A stretch of DNA of 64,000 bases from Aquisphaera giovannonii. GTDB taxonomy: Bacteria; Planctomycetota; Planctomycetia; Isosphaerales; Isosphaeraceae. Position 1 is the stretch's first letter. Each line of letters opens with the position of its first letter. The stretch lies in assembly GCF_008087625.1 (NCBI RefSeq), contig NZ_CP042997.1:6386001-6450000 (forward strand), read 5' to 3'. A program made the position numbers and the translations under genes. Positions 45,321 through 53,901 of this stretch are shown in pieces. The notes beneath the pieces are model-generated. The model saw only the letters and a list, made by a program, of their open reading frames with translations. It did not search any database and had not been told where the DNA came from.

Positions 45321-46910
45321 ATGAGATTCCTTCCCAGGGCCAGAGCGATTCCCGTGCTGGCGACGCTCGTGCTCGTCCTCGCGGCCGGCGTGGTCGTGCC
45401 GGTCCTGGCCCAGGTCGGCCTGCTGCCCGGCCTCCGCGCCGGGCGCATCCCGCCCATCGCCTACGTCGCGCCTGGGATCCTGGTCGCGGCCGGATTGGCG
45501 GCCACTCTCCTCGTCCGCGGGCGGATCGGCGTCGGACGCCGGGCGGAGGGGGCGGGTCCCGAGCCCGCACCCGACTCCGTGGCCGCGGCGGCGGCCCGGC
45601 AGGCCCGCCGCGCGGGGGAGTTCGTCGAGCGTGTCCGCGACCCGGCCCGCCGCGAGGAGCTCGGGAAGGAGCTGCAGCGGATCGAGTCCGCCCGCGAGGA
45701 CGAGGTCAGCACGCTGGACGTCGTCATCTTCGGCACGGTCTCGGCGGGCAAGACCTCGCTGATCAACGCCCTGATGGGCCGGAAGGTCGGCGCGACCGAG
45801 GCCGTCATGGGGACGACGAGGGCGGGGGAGACGCAGACTTACGAGCTGAAGTCCGTCGAGGCCGTCGTGCGGCTGACCGACACGCCGGGCATGTCCGAGG
45901 CCGGCGAGGAGGGCATGGGACGCGAGGCGCTCGCCCGGGGGCTGGCCGTCCGGGCCGACCTTCTCCTCTTCGTCGTCGACCACGACCTGGTCCGCAGCGA
46001 GTATGCCCCGCTGATCGAGCTGGCGAGGCTGGGCAAGCGTTCGATCGTCGTCCTCAACAAGAAGGACCGCTTCCCGGACGAGGACCTCGCCGCGATCCGG
46101 GAGCGTCTCCGGCAGCGGCTCGCGGGCGTGATCGAGCCGGCCGACATCGTCGCCGTCGCCGCCGACCCCCGCCCGATCCCCGTCCGCGTCCAGCGCCCGG
46201 ACGGCGGCTTCGATACGGTCCTGGAGCCGGAGTCGCCGGACATCGAGCCCCTGCGGCGGCGGATCGCCGAGGTCCTCCGCCGCGACGGGAGGCTGCTGCA
46301 CGCGACGAACCTCCTGGTCCGGGGCAAGGTGCTGGAGCAGGAGGCCCAGGAGCAGATCGACCGCGAGCGGGAACGCCAGGCGGAGGCCGTGATCGAACGC
46401 TACCAGTGGATCACCGCCGGCACCGTCTTCGCCAATCCGGTCCCGGCGCTCGACGTCCTCGCCGGGAGTGCCGTCCAGCTCGACATGATCGCGGACCTGG
46501 GCCGGGTCTACGGCATGGAGCTCTCCATGCCGCAGATCCGCAACCTCGCCGGCCAGATGGGCCAGGAGATCCTGAGGCTCGGCCTCATCGAGACGGCGAC
46601 GTCGCTCATCGCCGGCGTGTTCAAGCGGTCGTTCGTCGGCTTCGCGGCCGGCGGCGCGGTCCAGGCCGCCACGATGGGATACCTCACCCGGGTGGCCGGC
46701 AGGGCGTTCCACGACTACTTCCGCCGGGGTCGGGCCTGGGGGCCGGAAGGGGTCAAGGGCGTGGTCCTGCGACAGTTCCAGCAGACCAGCCGCGCCGAGT
46801 TCCTCCAGGACTTCGCGTCGCAGGTCGTCCATCGCGTCCTCCAGAAGCTGCTGCCGATCCCGATCCCGGGCTCCAACACCGCGGTGACGGGCGGGAAGGA
46901 GCCGCGATGA
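45321..46910 (+). CDS. Membrane-associated GTPase with DUF697-like C-terminal domain, first of the operon
   Basis: 529 residues from the ATG at 45321, with GAGGAGG upstream and an immediate pair of hydrophobic segments (about 8-30 and 42-66). The GTPase core has G1 GTVSAGKT (138-145), a G2 threonine in GTTRAGE, G3 DTPGMSE and G4 NKKD. After a helical linker, the C-terminus (about 375-500) is a DUF697-type hydrophobic domain: FANPVPALDVLAGSAVQLDMIADLGRVYG, GFAAGGAVQAATMGYLTRVAGRAFHDYFRRGRAWG. Such proteins are thought to act on or in the membrane, but their physiology is poorly known. Its stop overlaps the start of the amidase gene (ATGA). Confidence 0.87.
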   Translation: MRFLPRARAIPVLATLVLVLAAGVVVPVLAQVGLLPGLRAGRIPPIAYVAPGILVAAGLAATLLVRGRIGVGRRAEGAGPEPAPDSVAAAAARQARRAGEFVERVRDPARREELGKELQRIESAREDEVSTLDVVIFGTVSAGKTSLINALMGRKVGATEAVMGTTRAGETQTYELKSVEAVVRLTDTPGMSEAGEEGMGREALARGLAVRADLLLFVVDHDLVRSEYAPLIELARLGKRSIVVLNKKDRFPDEDLAAIRERLRQRLAGVIEPADIVAVAADPRPIPVRVQRPDGGFDTVLEPESPDIEPLRRRIAEVLRRDGRLLHATNLLVRGKVLEQEAQEQIDRERERQAEAVIERYQWITAGTVFANPVPALDVLAGSAVQLDMIADLGRVYGMELSMPQIRNLAGQMGQEILRLGLIETATSLIAGVFKRSFVGFAAGGAVQAATMGYLTRVAGRAFHDYFRRGRAWGPEGVKGVVLRQFQQTSRAEFLQDFASQVVHRVLQKLLPIPIPGSNTAVTGGKEPR

Positions 46911-48268
46911 ACGCGTTCAAGGACGAGGACGAAGGGATCCGGGGCATCGGCCGTGCGATCCGCGAGGGCCGCATGTCGTGCGAGGAGGCCGTCCAGGCCT
47001 GCCTGGATCGCATCGACGAGAGGGACGACTCGATCCGGGCCTGGGTCGCGGTCGATCGCGAGGGGGCGCTCGCCCGCGCGAGGGACCTCGACGCGGAGCT
47101 CCGGGCCGGGCGAGACCTCGGGCCGCTGCACGGCATCCCGCTGGGGATCAAGGACATCATCGACGTCCGCGGCCTGCCCACACGCTGCGGCTCGCCCCGC
47201 CCGTCCGACCGCCCCGCCGAGGCCGACGCCCGGATCGTCGCCCGGCTCCGCGAGGCCGGCGCGGTGATCCTCGGGAAGACCGTCACGACGCCCTTCGCCT
47301 GGATCGATCCCCCGCCGACTCGCAACCCGTGGGACCTCTCGCGGACGCCGGGCGGATCGTCGAGCGGCTCGGCGGCCGCCGTGGCCGCCGGCATGTGCCT
47401 GGGCGCGATCGGGACGCAGACTGGCGGCTCGATCACGAGGCCGGCCTCCTTCTGCGGCGTGGCCGGGATGAAGCCCACCTACGGCCGGCTCCCCGTCGAC
47501 GGGATCCTGCCGCTGGCCCCGAGCCTGGACCATCCCGGGCCGATCGCCGACGACGTCGCCGGCCTGCGCGTCCTCTTCGAGGCGATGTGCCCTCCGGAAG
47601 ACCTCGGCGAGTTCGTGCCGAGCCTGCGGCCGAAGCTGGACGAGACTCCACCCCGCCTCGGCCGACTGGCCGGGTTCTTCGACGATCGCGCCGACGCGGA
47701 CCTGAGGTGGGCCACGGGGGCGTATCTGAGGTGGTTCGAAGCGTGGGACGGCGCGACGGTGATCGAGCTGGAGCCGTCCGACGTATTCGAAGCGATCCTG
47801 AAGCACCATCGCACCATCCTTGCGGCGGAGGCGTACGCCGTGCACCGCGAGCGTTTCTCGCTCCTCCCGGAGGCGTACCCGCCCCGCATCGCCGAGTTGA
47901 TCCAGGAAGGTGAACGGATCCGGAGTAAGGACGTCGAGGCCGCCCTGGATGCCCGGCCGGGGCTCGTCGCGAGGTTTCTGGAGCTATTCGAGGGCGACGA
48001 CGCCCCGGACGCCCTGATCGCGCCGGCGACGACGGAATACCCCCCGGATCCGTCCACGACCGGCGATCCCGCGTTCAATAGCCCGTGGAGTTATCTCGGG
48101 TTCCCCGCCGTGAGCTTTCCCATCGGTCGATCCGAGAGCGGGCTGCCACTCGCCGTCCAGTTGATTGACGGGCCGGGTACCGATCTCGGCCTGCTGGAAC
48201 TGGCGGAATGGTGTGAGTGGAAGAATCAGGATGCGTACCGACGCTTCAGGGATACCGACGATGGTTGA
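46907..48268 (+). CDS. Amidase, amidase-signature family
   Basis: 453 residues; the ATG overlaps the preceding stop by four bases, so translation is coupled. The amidase-signature Ser-cisSer-Lys triad is complete: Lys 82 in GIKDIID, the serine cluster PGGSSSGSA (148-156) and the nucleophile Ser 175 in TQTGGSITRPAS. The family hydrolyses or transfers amide nitrogen from substrates as varied as Glu-tRNA, allophanate, malonamate and aryl amides; nothing here identifies the substrate, and GatB/GatC are not adjacent, so it is not the tRNA amidotransferase. It sits between two GTPase genes and overlaps the next gene by eight bases. Confidence 0.92.
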   Translation: MNAFKDEDEGIRGIGRAIREGRMSCEEAVQACLDRIDERDDSIRAWVAVDREGALARARDLDAELRAGRDLGPLHGIPLGIKDIIDVRGLPTRCGSPRPSDRPAEADARIVARLREAGAVILGKTVTTPFAWIDPPPTRNPWDLSRTPGGSSSGSAAAVAAGMCLGAIGTQTGGSITRPASFCGVAGMKPTYGRLPVDGILPLAPSLDHPGPIADDVAGLRVLFEAMCPPEDLGEFVPSLRPKLDETPPRLGRLAGFFDDRADADLRWATGAYLRWFEAWDGATVIELEPSDVFEAILKHHRTILAAEAYAVHRERFSLLPEAYPPRIAELIQEGERIRSKDVEAALDARPGLVARFLELFEGDDAPDALIAPATTEYPPDPSTTGDPAFNSPWSYLGFPAVSFPIGRSESGLPLAVQLIDGPGTDLGLLELAEWCEWKNQDAYRRFRDTDDG

Positions 48269-49667
48269 TTCGCAGGCCGCGTCCGCGGATGCCGAGGATG
48301 CAAGCCCCTCGCCCGTCGCATCGACGGAAGCCGACGAGGTGGAGCGTGCGCGGGACAGCCTGGAGGCCACCCTCGCCGAGCTCCGGCTCACGCCCGAGGA
48401 GGCGAAGGCGCTCGCCCCGGAGATCGACCAGCTCCGCGAGCTGACGAGGAAGCTCGACGAGGCGACGATCGAGATCGCCGCGTTCGGCATGGTCAGCCGC
48501 GGCAAGTCGTCCGTCCTGAACGCCCTGCTGGGCCGCGAGGTCTTCCAGGTCGGGGCCACCCACGGCACGACCACCGGCCGCGGGGCCCAGCGGTGGGAGG
48601 AAGGGGCGCGGGGGGCTTCCGGACTCGACCGGGCGCGGCTCGTGCTCGTGGACACGCCGGGCATCGACGAGGTCGGCGGCGAGGTCCGCGAGACGCTCGC
48701 CCGCGAGGTGGCCAGGACCGCCGACCTGATCCTCTTCGTCGTCTCCGGCGACATGCAGCGGCGGGAGGTCCAGGCGCTCTCCGAGCTGAGGGCGCACCAG
48801 AAGCCGATCATCCTGGTCTTCAACCAGATCGACCGCTATCCCGAGGCCGACCGCGAGTCGATCCACGCGAAGCTCGAGGACGAGCGGGTGAAGGGCCTGA
48901 TCCGTCCCGAGGACATCGTCCTGACGGCGGCCCGGCCCGACCCGGCCCGGGTGAAGGTCCGCGACCCGGACGGCACCTCCCGGGTCATCTGGGAGCGCCC
49001 CGCGCCGGTCATCGATCCGCTCAAGGAGCGGATCCTGGACGTCCTGGAGCGAGAGGGGAAGGCCCTCGTCGCGCTCAACACGCTGCTCCTGGCCGGCGAC
49101 CTGCACGAGGAGATCGTCGGCCGGAAGGTGCGGATCCGGGACGAGGCGGCGAACCGGATCATCTGGAACTACGCGATCGCCAAGGGGCTGGCGGTGGGGA
49201 TCAATCCGATCCCGGTCGCCGACCTCGCGGGCGGCGTCGCCGTGGACGTGGCGATGATCGTGGCCCTGAGCCGAGTCTACGGCATCCCTCTGACGAAGTC
49301 CTCCGCGGCGAAGCTCGTCCGCGACATGACCGTGGCGCTGGGCGCGGTCGGGCTCGTGCAGGTGGGCCTGCGCCTCGTCCGCAGCGGCGTCAAGTCGGCC
49401 ATGGCCGGCCTGACCGTGATGACCGGCGGCCTCGCCGGCCCGCTCACGGCGCTCGGCTACACGGCGCTCGGGGTCTCGCAGGGGGCGGCGGCCGCCTCCG
49501 CATCCTACGTGATCGGGCAGGGGGCCAAGACCTACCTCCGGCAGGGGTGCCAGTGGGGCCCGAAGGGGATCAAGACCGTCATCAACCAGATCCTCGTGGA
49601 CGCCAAGAACGACTCGGTCGTCCAGCGCCTCCGCGAGGACCTCAAGATGCGGCTCAAGGGGCGATGA
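48261..49667 (+). CDS. GTPase with DUF697-like C-terminal domain, second of the operon
   Basis: 468 residues from the ATG at 48261, inside the end of the amidase gene. An acidic helical N-terminus leads to the GTPase core: G1 GMVSRGKSS (76-84), G2 THGTTTGRG, G3 DTPGIDE, G4 NQID. The C-terminal domain (about 300-440) repeats the neighbour's plan: GINPIPVADLAGGVAVDVAMIVALSRVYGIPL, then Ala/Gly-rich hydrophobic helices and GAKTYLRQGCQWGPKGIK. It lacks the N-terminal membrane pair of the first GTPase. The two could form a heterodimer, with one membrane-fixed and one more soluble partner (inference). Confidence 0.87.
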   Translation: MVDSQAASADAEDASPSPVASTEADEVERARDSLEATLAELRLTPEEAKALAPEIDQLRELTRKLDEATIEIAAFGMVSRGKSSVLNALLGREVFQVGATHGTTTGRGAQRWEEGARGASGLDRARLVLVDTPGIDEVGGEVRETLAREVARTADLILFVVSGDMQRREVQALSELRAHQKPIILVFNQIDRYPEADRESIHAKLEDERVKGLIRPEDIVLTAARPDPARVKVRDPDGTSRVIWERPAPVIDPLKERILDVLEREGKALVALNTLLLAGDLHEEIVGRKVRIRDEAANRIIWNYAIAKGLAVGINPIPVADLAGGVAVDVAMIVALSRVYGIPLTKSSAAKLVRDMTVALGAVGLVQVGLRLVRSGVKSAMAGLTVMTGGLAGPLTALGYTALGVSQGAAAASASYVIGQGAKTYLRQGCQWGPKGIKTVINQILVDAKNDSVVQRLREDLKMRLKGR

Positions 49668-50122
49668 GCGTGCGGGCGCGATGGCTGGCCGTCGCCGGGC
49701 TCGCGGCGCTGGGGCTCCTCGCCTTCGAGGTGGTCTCCACCCAGCCCGTCCGCGGGGCGGTGCGTACGTTCAACGACCTGGTCCAGGTCGCCAACGGCGT
49801 CGGGCTGCCCGATGAGCGCCGCCTCGCCATGGCCCGCGGGCTCTGCTCCCGCCGCTATCTCGCGTCCCACGCCCTGGAGTTCAGCCCCGAAGGCGGCCTC
49901 GTCGGGCTCCCCCGCGCCATCGACAAGAACTTCGCGGCCTGGCGGGAGGGGCCGGACGTCTGGATCTGCCCGACGAAGCGGACGAGCCGGGAGCGGCCCG
50001 TCTATCGGTTCGTCCGCGAGGACGGCCGCTGGAAGTTCGACGGGCCCGTCGCCATCCTCCGGCCAGGCGGCGAGATCCTGCCCGCGGCGGCCGACGCGAC
50101 GACGGCCGCGGAGGAGCCCTGA
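49664..50122 (+). CDS. Small membrane-anchored protein, last gene of the GTPase-amidase operon
   Basis: 152 residues; the ATG overlaps the preceding stop (ATGA), so it is coupled to the second GTPase. One N-terminal membrane helix (WLAVAGLAALGLLAFEVV) is followed by a domain of about 110 residues (TFNDLVQVANGVGLPDERRLAMARGLCSRRYLASHALEFSPEGGLVGLPRAI, then VYRFVREDGRWKFDGPVAILRPGGEI). The pattern recalls the NTF2-like folds of small secreted proteins, but no family can be named. Its constant coupling suggests it belongs to the same system. Confidence 0.75.
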   Translation: MSVRARWLAVAGLAALGLLAFEVVSTQPVRGAVRTFNDLVQVANGVGLPDERRLAMARGLCSRRYLASHALEFSPEGGLVGLPRAIDKNFAAWREGPDVWICPTKRTSRERPVYRFVREDGRWKFDGPVAILRPGGEILPAAADATTAAEEP

Positions 50123-50132
50123 GCGCCGTCCT

Positions 50133-51380
50133 TCATATGTCCGCGCCGGCCAACGGCCCCTCGTGCTCCGCCTGCTTCGGCCGGTCCCGGCGGCGAGCAC
50201 GGGCCGGAGGAGCCTGCCATCCCAGGGAGTGCCGATTGTGGTAATAGCCGAGGCCGAGGACCCTCGCCGCCACGATGAGCGCCCAGACGACGGCCGAGCA
50301 CGCGGGCAGGGCGGCCGGGATGTAGATCCAGAACGCCATCGCACGGAGTGCGACCAGCATCGCGATCAGCCCGCATGTGCCCGCGAGGAGGACCAGCACG
50401 CGAAAGGCCGCGGGCACGATGGCCGGGCCATGGCCGAGCACCGCGCCCAGGACGCCGAACGGGTTGCCGGCGAGCGGGTTGTCGTCGAGGAAGGTCCGCA
50501 TCAGGGCGACCGACGCATACGATACCCCGGCCGCCGCGAGGACGACGACGCGGGCAATCGCCATCCCGCCGTGGCCGACCCCGGCCGACGCGGACAGGGC
50601 GAGGGGGAGGAAGCCCGGCACGACGCCGAGGGCCAGCCAGATGAACCAGCGGCTTAGCCCGTCGAAGAACCCATCGAAGTTGCGGTCGGGCGTCTTCGGC
50701 GGCACCGTCTCGCCCCGGCCGCTGGAGACGATCACGCGCCCGAGGTATTGCAGCAGGTAGATGGTCACGAGGGGCAGGAGGAAGACCGACGGCATCGCCG
50801 TGATCAGGTTGACGAGCCACCCCATCGGGCCGGCGTTGAACGACTCGGCGTCCGACTGGATCACCAGGCAGTACTCGAAGACCAGCGCGACCAGCATCCA
50901 GTAGGCCGCCCCGATCGCCGCCGCGATGCCCAACGAGTCCGCCGATCGTAGAGGGTAGAGCAGGGCCGTGAAAAGGGATCGCTCCGGGGCCTGGAGCGGC
51001 TTCAGGAACCCGTCGGTGATGGGCGACCGGTCGAGCGCCTTCGCTTCCGCCCGGCGCCCCGCACGCGCCTCGCCGGGGCTGCCCTCGCGCCTCCTCGCCC
51101 CGCTTTGGCCCCGCACGGGCTCCGCCCCGCCGCCCGGCTGGAGGTCGTAGCCGAAGCCCGCCCGGGGTGGGCTTTCCTCCATCGGAGCGTCCCCGGCGAG
51201 GGGTGCCCGATCGGCGACAGGCCGCGCAGACGGACCGGGCCTGAGGGAGGCCGCCCCGGCATCCTCCGGCGGCACCTCGAGCCGTCCTCCGCAACTCGGG
51301 CAGCGTCCCACCCGCCCCGGCACGGCCCCCGGCGCCTTGACCTTCATCCCGCAGGAGCAGACCAGGATCGTCGCGGCCAC
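50133..51380 (-). CDS. Zinc-ribbon multi-pass membrane protein of unknown function
   Basis: 415 residues from the GTG at 51380, chosen because GGGAGG precedes it and a zinc ribbon begins at once (Cys 8, 10, 27 and 30 in CSC...CPSC). Residues 40-150 are a polar linker. From about 155 there are five or six membrane helices separated by short loops (LGIAAAIGAAYWMLVALVFEYCLVI, VFLLPLVTIYLLQYLGRVIV, FIWLALGVVPGFLPLAL, ...LIAMLVALRAMAFWIYIPAALPACSAVVWALIVAARVLG). Similar zinc-ribbon plus membrane proteins are numerous in planctomycetes, with no established function. It converges on the GTPase operon, with 10 bases between the stops. Confidence 0.75.
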   Translation of the reverse strand: MAATILVCSCGMKVKAPGAVPGRVGRCPSCGGRLEVPPEDAGAASLRPGPSARPVADRAPLAGDAPMEESPPRAGFGYDLQPGGGAEPVRGQSGARRREGSPGEARAGRRAEAKALDRSPITDGFLKPLQAPERSLFTALLYPLRSADSLGIAAAIGAAYWMLVALVFEYCLVIQSDAESFNAGPMGWLVNLITAMPSVFLLPLVTIYLLQYLGRVIVSSGRGETVPPKTPDRNFDGFFDGLSRWFIWLALGVVPGFLPLALSASAGVGHGGMAIARVVVLAAAGVSYASVALMRTFLDDNPLAGNPFGVLGAVLGHGPAIVPAAFRVLVLLAGTCGLIAMLVALRAMAFWIYIPAALPACSAVVWALIVAARVLGLGYYHNRHSLGWQAPPARARRRDRPKQAEHEGPLAGADI

Positions 51381-51553
51381 GGAGCGCCTCCCGCGGGTCC
51401 GAGGAGGTGCCACGACGCCTCCACGATCGACGACCCGCGGACAGTTGTACGTTGCCGGCCCGCTCCTGTCAACGACAAGTGTCGCGGCGGTGCAGTGCCG
51501 AGTCGTCGTCGGCGCGTGACCGGACGATCGTTGAGGCCGGCGGCGGTCGGCTC

Positions 51554-51748
51554 TCAGCAGGAAGCGTGGCCCACGTGATAGGCCTGGCAGGTGGTGCACC
51601 TGTAGACATTCACGGGAGGGGCGCTCGGCCTGTAGGCCTGGTCATACCGGCAAAGCCTCGCCACCTCACCCAGGGCCGAGTCCTTGCTGTAGTGCCTCCG
51701 CTTCCCGCACGCCTTCGGGGGCTGGATCCGCAACCTCGTCGTCGCCAT
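51554..51748 (-). CDS. Small zinc-ribbon protein, 64 residues
   Basis: The ATG at 51748 has CAGGAGA seven to nine bases upstream, and the frame reads as a compact basic protein. Cys 14 and Cys 33, then CTTC (Cys 52, Cys 55), His 58 and His 61, and a terminal Cys 64 can make a zinc site. The form KACGKRRHYSKDSALGEVARL...VYRCTTCQAYHVGHASC matches small ribbon proteins of the CGKxxY...AYxCxxCxxWHxGH type, which are common in phages and bacteria and of unknown role. It may bind nucleic acid (inference). Confidence 0.65.
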   Translation of the reverse strand: MATTRLRIQPPKACGKRRHYSKDSALGEVARLCRYDQAYRPSAPPVNVYRCTTCQAYHVGHASC

Positions 51749-52117
51749 GGGAATCTCCTGAAGGAGAGGGTCGATGGGCTCGTCTCCATGGTGTCCTACG
51801 GCCATCCGATCGCCGGTGACCGGCGGCTCCTTTCCCTGATGCCCTGGCGCTCGGAGATCGCAACGCGCGAGGCCGTGCCGCGACATCCCGAGGGCGTGCG
51901 CCGCCTGGTACGACCCCCGGCCGGCCCCGCCTGTCCCGGCGCGGCGGGGGCATCGGGGTTGTGCCCGATCCGGCGCCGCGGGCCGGGGCAGGTCAGGGGC
52001 GTATCGGCGCCGGATGTGGCCCGGGGCCGGGTCGGAACCGTTGTCGACTCGTCGCGAACGTTGTGGATCGGGTACCATCGGCCAGCGGTGGCATTCCGGC
52101 CCGCGGAGGGAGCGATC
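51749..52117. other. Divergent intergenic region (369 bases)
   Basis: Lies between the 64-residue zinc-ribbon gene and the divergent secreted-protein gene. Apart from the two ribosome-binding regions at its ends, I see no gene, repeat or conserved element. Confidence 0.45.
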
Positions 52118-52720
52118 ATGTTCGGACGGCGGCCTGCGTGGATCCTCGTCGTGCTCGTGTCCGTGTCCGTGTCCGCATCGGCCGGCTCCGCCTCTCGGGC
52201 GCAGGAGCCGAAGGGGGGATCCGCGGGGGAGGGCTCCGGAGGCGAATCCCCAGCGGCCCCGTCCCCCGCCCTCGGGATGACGAAGGCGAAGGCCTGCCTG
52301 TCGATCGACGGCTACCAGAACTACGAGGTTTTACCCGACGCGAAGCTGACGGCGGACGAGAAGCTCCTGGTCTATTACGAGCCGTTGAATTACAAGGCCG
52401 TCGTCAAGGACGGCAAGTTCGTCGTCCACATGACGCAGGACGGCCAGATCCGCCGCAAGGGGGAAAAGGCCGTCCTGAGGAGCAAGAAGAACCTCCTCGA
52501 CTTCGAAGACAAGCGGGAGGACGGCTTCGAATGGGTCTTCCTCCGCAACAGCGTCGCCCTCAAGGGCCTCCCCCCGGGCGAGTACGAGTACGACATCATC
52601 CTCCGGGACGAGCAGAACCCGGGCGCGTCCGCGACCCAGTCGCTGAGCTTCCGCATCGTCGCGGCGGCTGTCCCGTCGGAGAAGGATCGCCGGGACAGCG
52701 CCAGAGGCCGCGACCGCTAG
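52118..52720 (+). CDS. Secreted protein of unknown function
   Basis: 200 residues from the ATG at 52118 (GGAGGGAG upstream). The signal peptide is MFGRRPAWILVVLVSVSVSASAGSASRAQ, whose coding sequence contains a short GTGTCC tandem run. After a Gly/Ser/Pro linker, the mature domain is beta-rich: ACLSIDGYQNYEVLPDAKLTADEKLLVYYEPLNYKAVV, FVVHMTQDGQIRRKGEKAVL, VALKGLPPGEYEYDIILRDEQNPGASATQSLSFRIV, which looks like an immunoglobulin-like or fibronectin-like fold. The stop is one base before that of the convergent adaptor gene. Role unknown. Confidence 0.75.
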   Translation: MFGRRPAWILVVLVSVSVSASAGSASRAQEPKGGSAGEGSGGESPAAPSPALGMTKAKACLSIDGYQNYEVLPDAKLTADEKLLVYYEPLNYKAVVKDGKFVVHMTQDGQIRRKGEKAVLRSKKNLLDFEDKREDGFEWVFLRNSVALKGLPPGEYEYDIILRDEQNPGASATQSLSFRIVAAAVPSEKDRRDSARGRDR

Positions 52721-52721
52721 C

Positions 52722-53873
52722 CTACTGGATCCCCGGACCGGCTTCCTGAGAGGCAGGCGGATTCGCACTCGCCGATTGACCTCGGTCACTCCCGGTTTCC
52801 ACCGCAAGGAACACGTCCATCTGCTGCCCGACGTAGACGACTGCCGGGCGGTCGTCGGGGAGGGCGTAGAGGACCTGGAGGACGCGGGTGTCCACGCGCT
52901 CGGTGTTGTCGCCGGTGAGGCTCTTCTTGGGGATGACGTAGGGCTCGATCCGGACGAAGCGGAGCGGGAAGACGGGCTCCTTGCGGCCCTTCAGGGTCGC
53001 GGTGGCGGGGACGCCCTCGCGGAACCGGAAGAGGTCGTTCTCGTCCACGTCCACCCGGACGTGGAGCTGGTTGACCTCGCCGAGGACGATCATCGGCTCC
53101 TTCCAGGTCAGGGTGGCCACCTGGCCCGGCCGGATGTTGACCTGGAGGACCTGGCCGTCCACCGGGGCGCGGACGGTCAGGCGGTCGAGCATGATCCGGA
53201 CGTCCTCCACCTGGGCCTTCGCCTGGTCGACCGCCGCGCGCTGGACGTCGATGTCCTCCTTCCACGAGCCGGCCTTCAGCTTGGCCAGGTCGGCCTCGGC
53301 CTTGGCCAGGGTGGCCCTCGCGGCCTGCATGGTGTAGCGGTCCTTGTCGAAGTCCGAGGCGGCGAGCATCTTCTTGTCGAAGAGGGCGAGGTCGCGGTAA
53401 TACGCGGCCTCGGCGTCCTTGAGGCGGGCCCGGGCCTCCTCGACGGCCGCCTCCGCGGGGGGCACGTCCTCCGGCCTCGGCATCTTGACCAGCCGGTGGA
53501 GCTGGGACTCCGCGGCCCTCAGGGCGCACTCGCGGACCGCGAGCTCGGCGCGGAGGTCGCGGTCGTCGATCCGGAACAGCGGTTCGCCCTTCCTGACGCG
53601 GTCGCCGACCCTCTTGTGGGCCGGCTCGTACCCGGGCCGGCCGTCGACGTAGACCTCCGCGACCATGCCCGGGACGACGGTCCCGATCGGGATGTTCTCG
53701 CGCTGGGCCTCCACCAGCCCTGCGCCGTAGATGGGCTTCTCCATGCCCGCGGGCTGCACCGGCGGGCTCCTCAGGGGCTCCGGCGGCGGCGCGGGCTTCT
53801 TCGGCCAGACCGAGCCGACCCCGGCGACGATCCCGGCGATCGCGATCAGCGGGAGAATGTATCGGGTGAACAT
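52722..53873 (-). CDS. ABC exporter adaptor, HlyD/DevB-type membrane fusion protein
   Basis: 383 residues with an N-terminal membrane anchor (YILPLIAIAGIVAGVG). Family features in order: a lipoyl half with GTVVPGMVAEVYVDGRPGYEPAHKRVGDRVRKGEPLFRIDD, a long helical hairpin (about residues 120-230, Ala/Glu/Lys-rich), the second lipoyl half LTVRAPVDGQVLQVNIRPGQVA, and a beta-barrel with VDENDLFRFREGVPATATLKG. It would connect the ABC permease to an outer-membrane channel. It is the last gene of the TetR-permease-ATPase-adaptor run, 28 bases after the ATPase gene. Confidence 0.92.
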   Translation of the reverse strand: MFTRYILPLIAIAGIVAGVGSVWPKKPAPPPEPLRSPPVQPAGMEKPIYGAGLVEAQRENIPIGTVVPGMVAEVYVDGRPGYEPAHKRVGDRVRKGEPLFRIDDRDLRAELAVRECALRAAESQLHRLVKMPRPEDVPPAEAAVEEARARLKDAEAAYYRDLALFDKKMLAASDFDKDRYTMQAARATLAKAEADLAKLKAGSWKEDIDVQRAAVDQAKAQVEDVRIMLDRLTVRAPVDGQVLQVNIRPGQVATLTWKEPMIVLGEVNQLHVRVDVDENDLFRFREGVPATATLKGRKEPVFPLRFVRIEPYVIPKKSLTGDNTERVDTRVLQVLYALPDDRPAVVYVGQQMDVFLAVETGSDRGQSASANPPASQEAGPGIQ

Positions 53874-53901
53874 GTCCTGGTCCTAAGGTCGGTGGCGGGG
53901 T

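Noticed and set aside
46907-48268. GatA subunit of the tRNA amidotransferase
   Set aside because: The amidase signature is present, but gatB and gatC are not adjacent and the gene is locked in a GTPase operon, so a different substrate is more likely.
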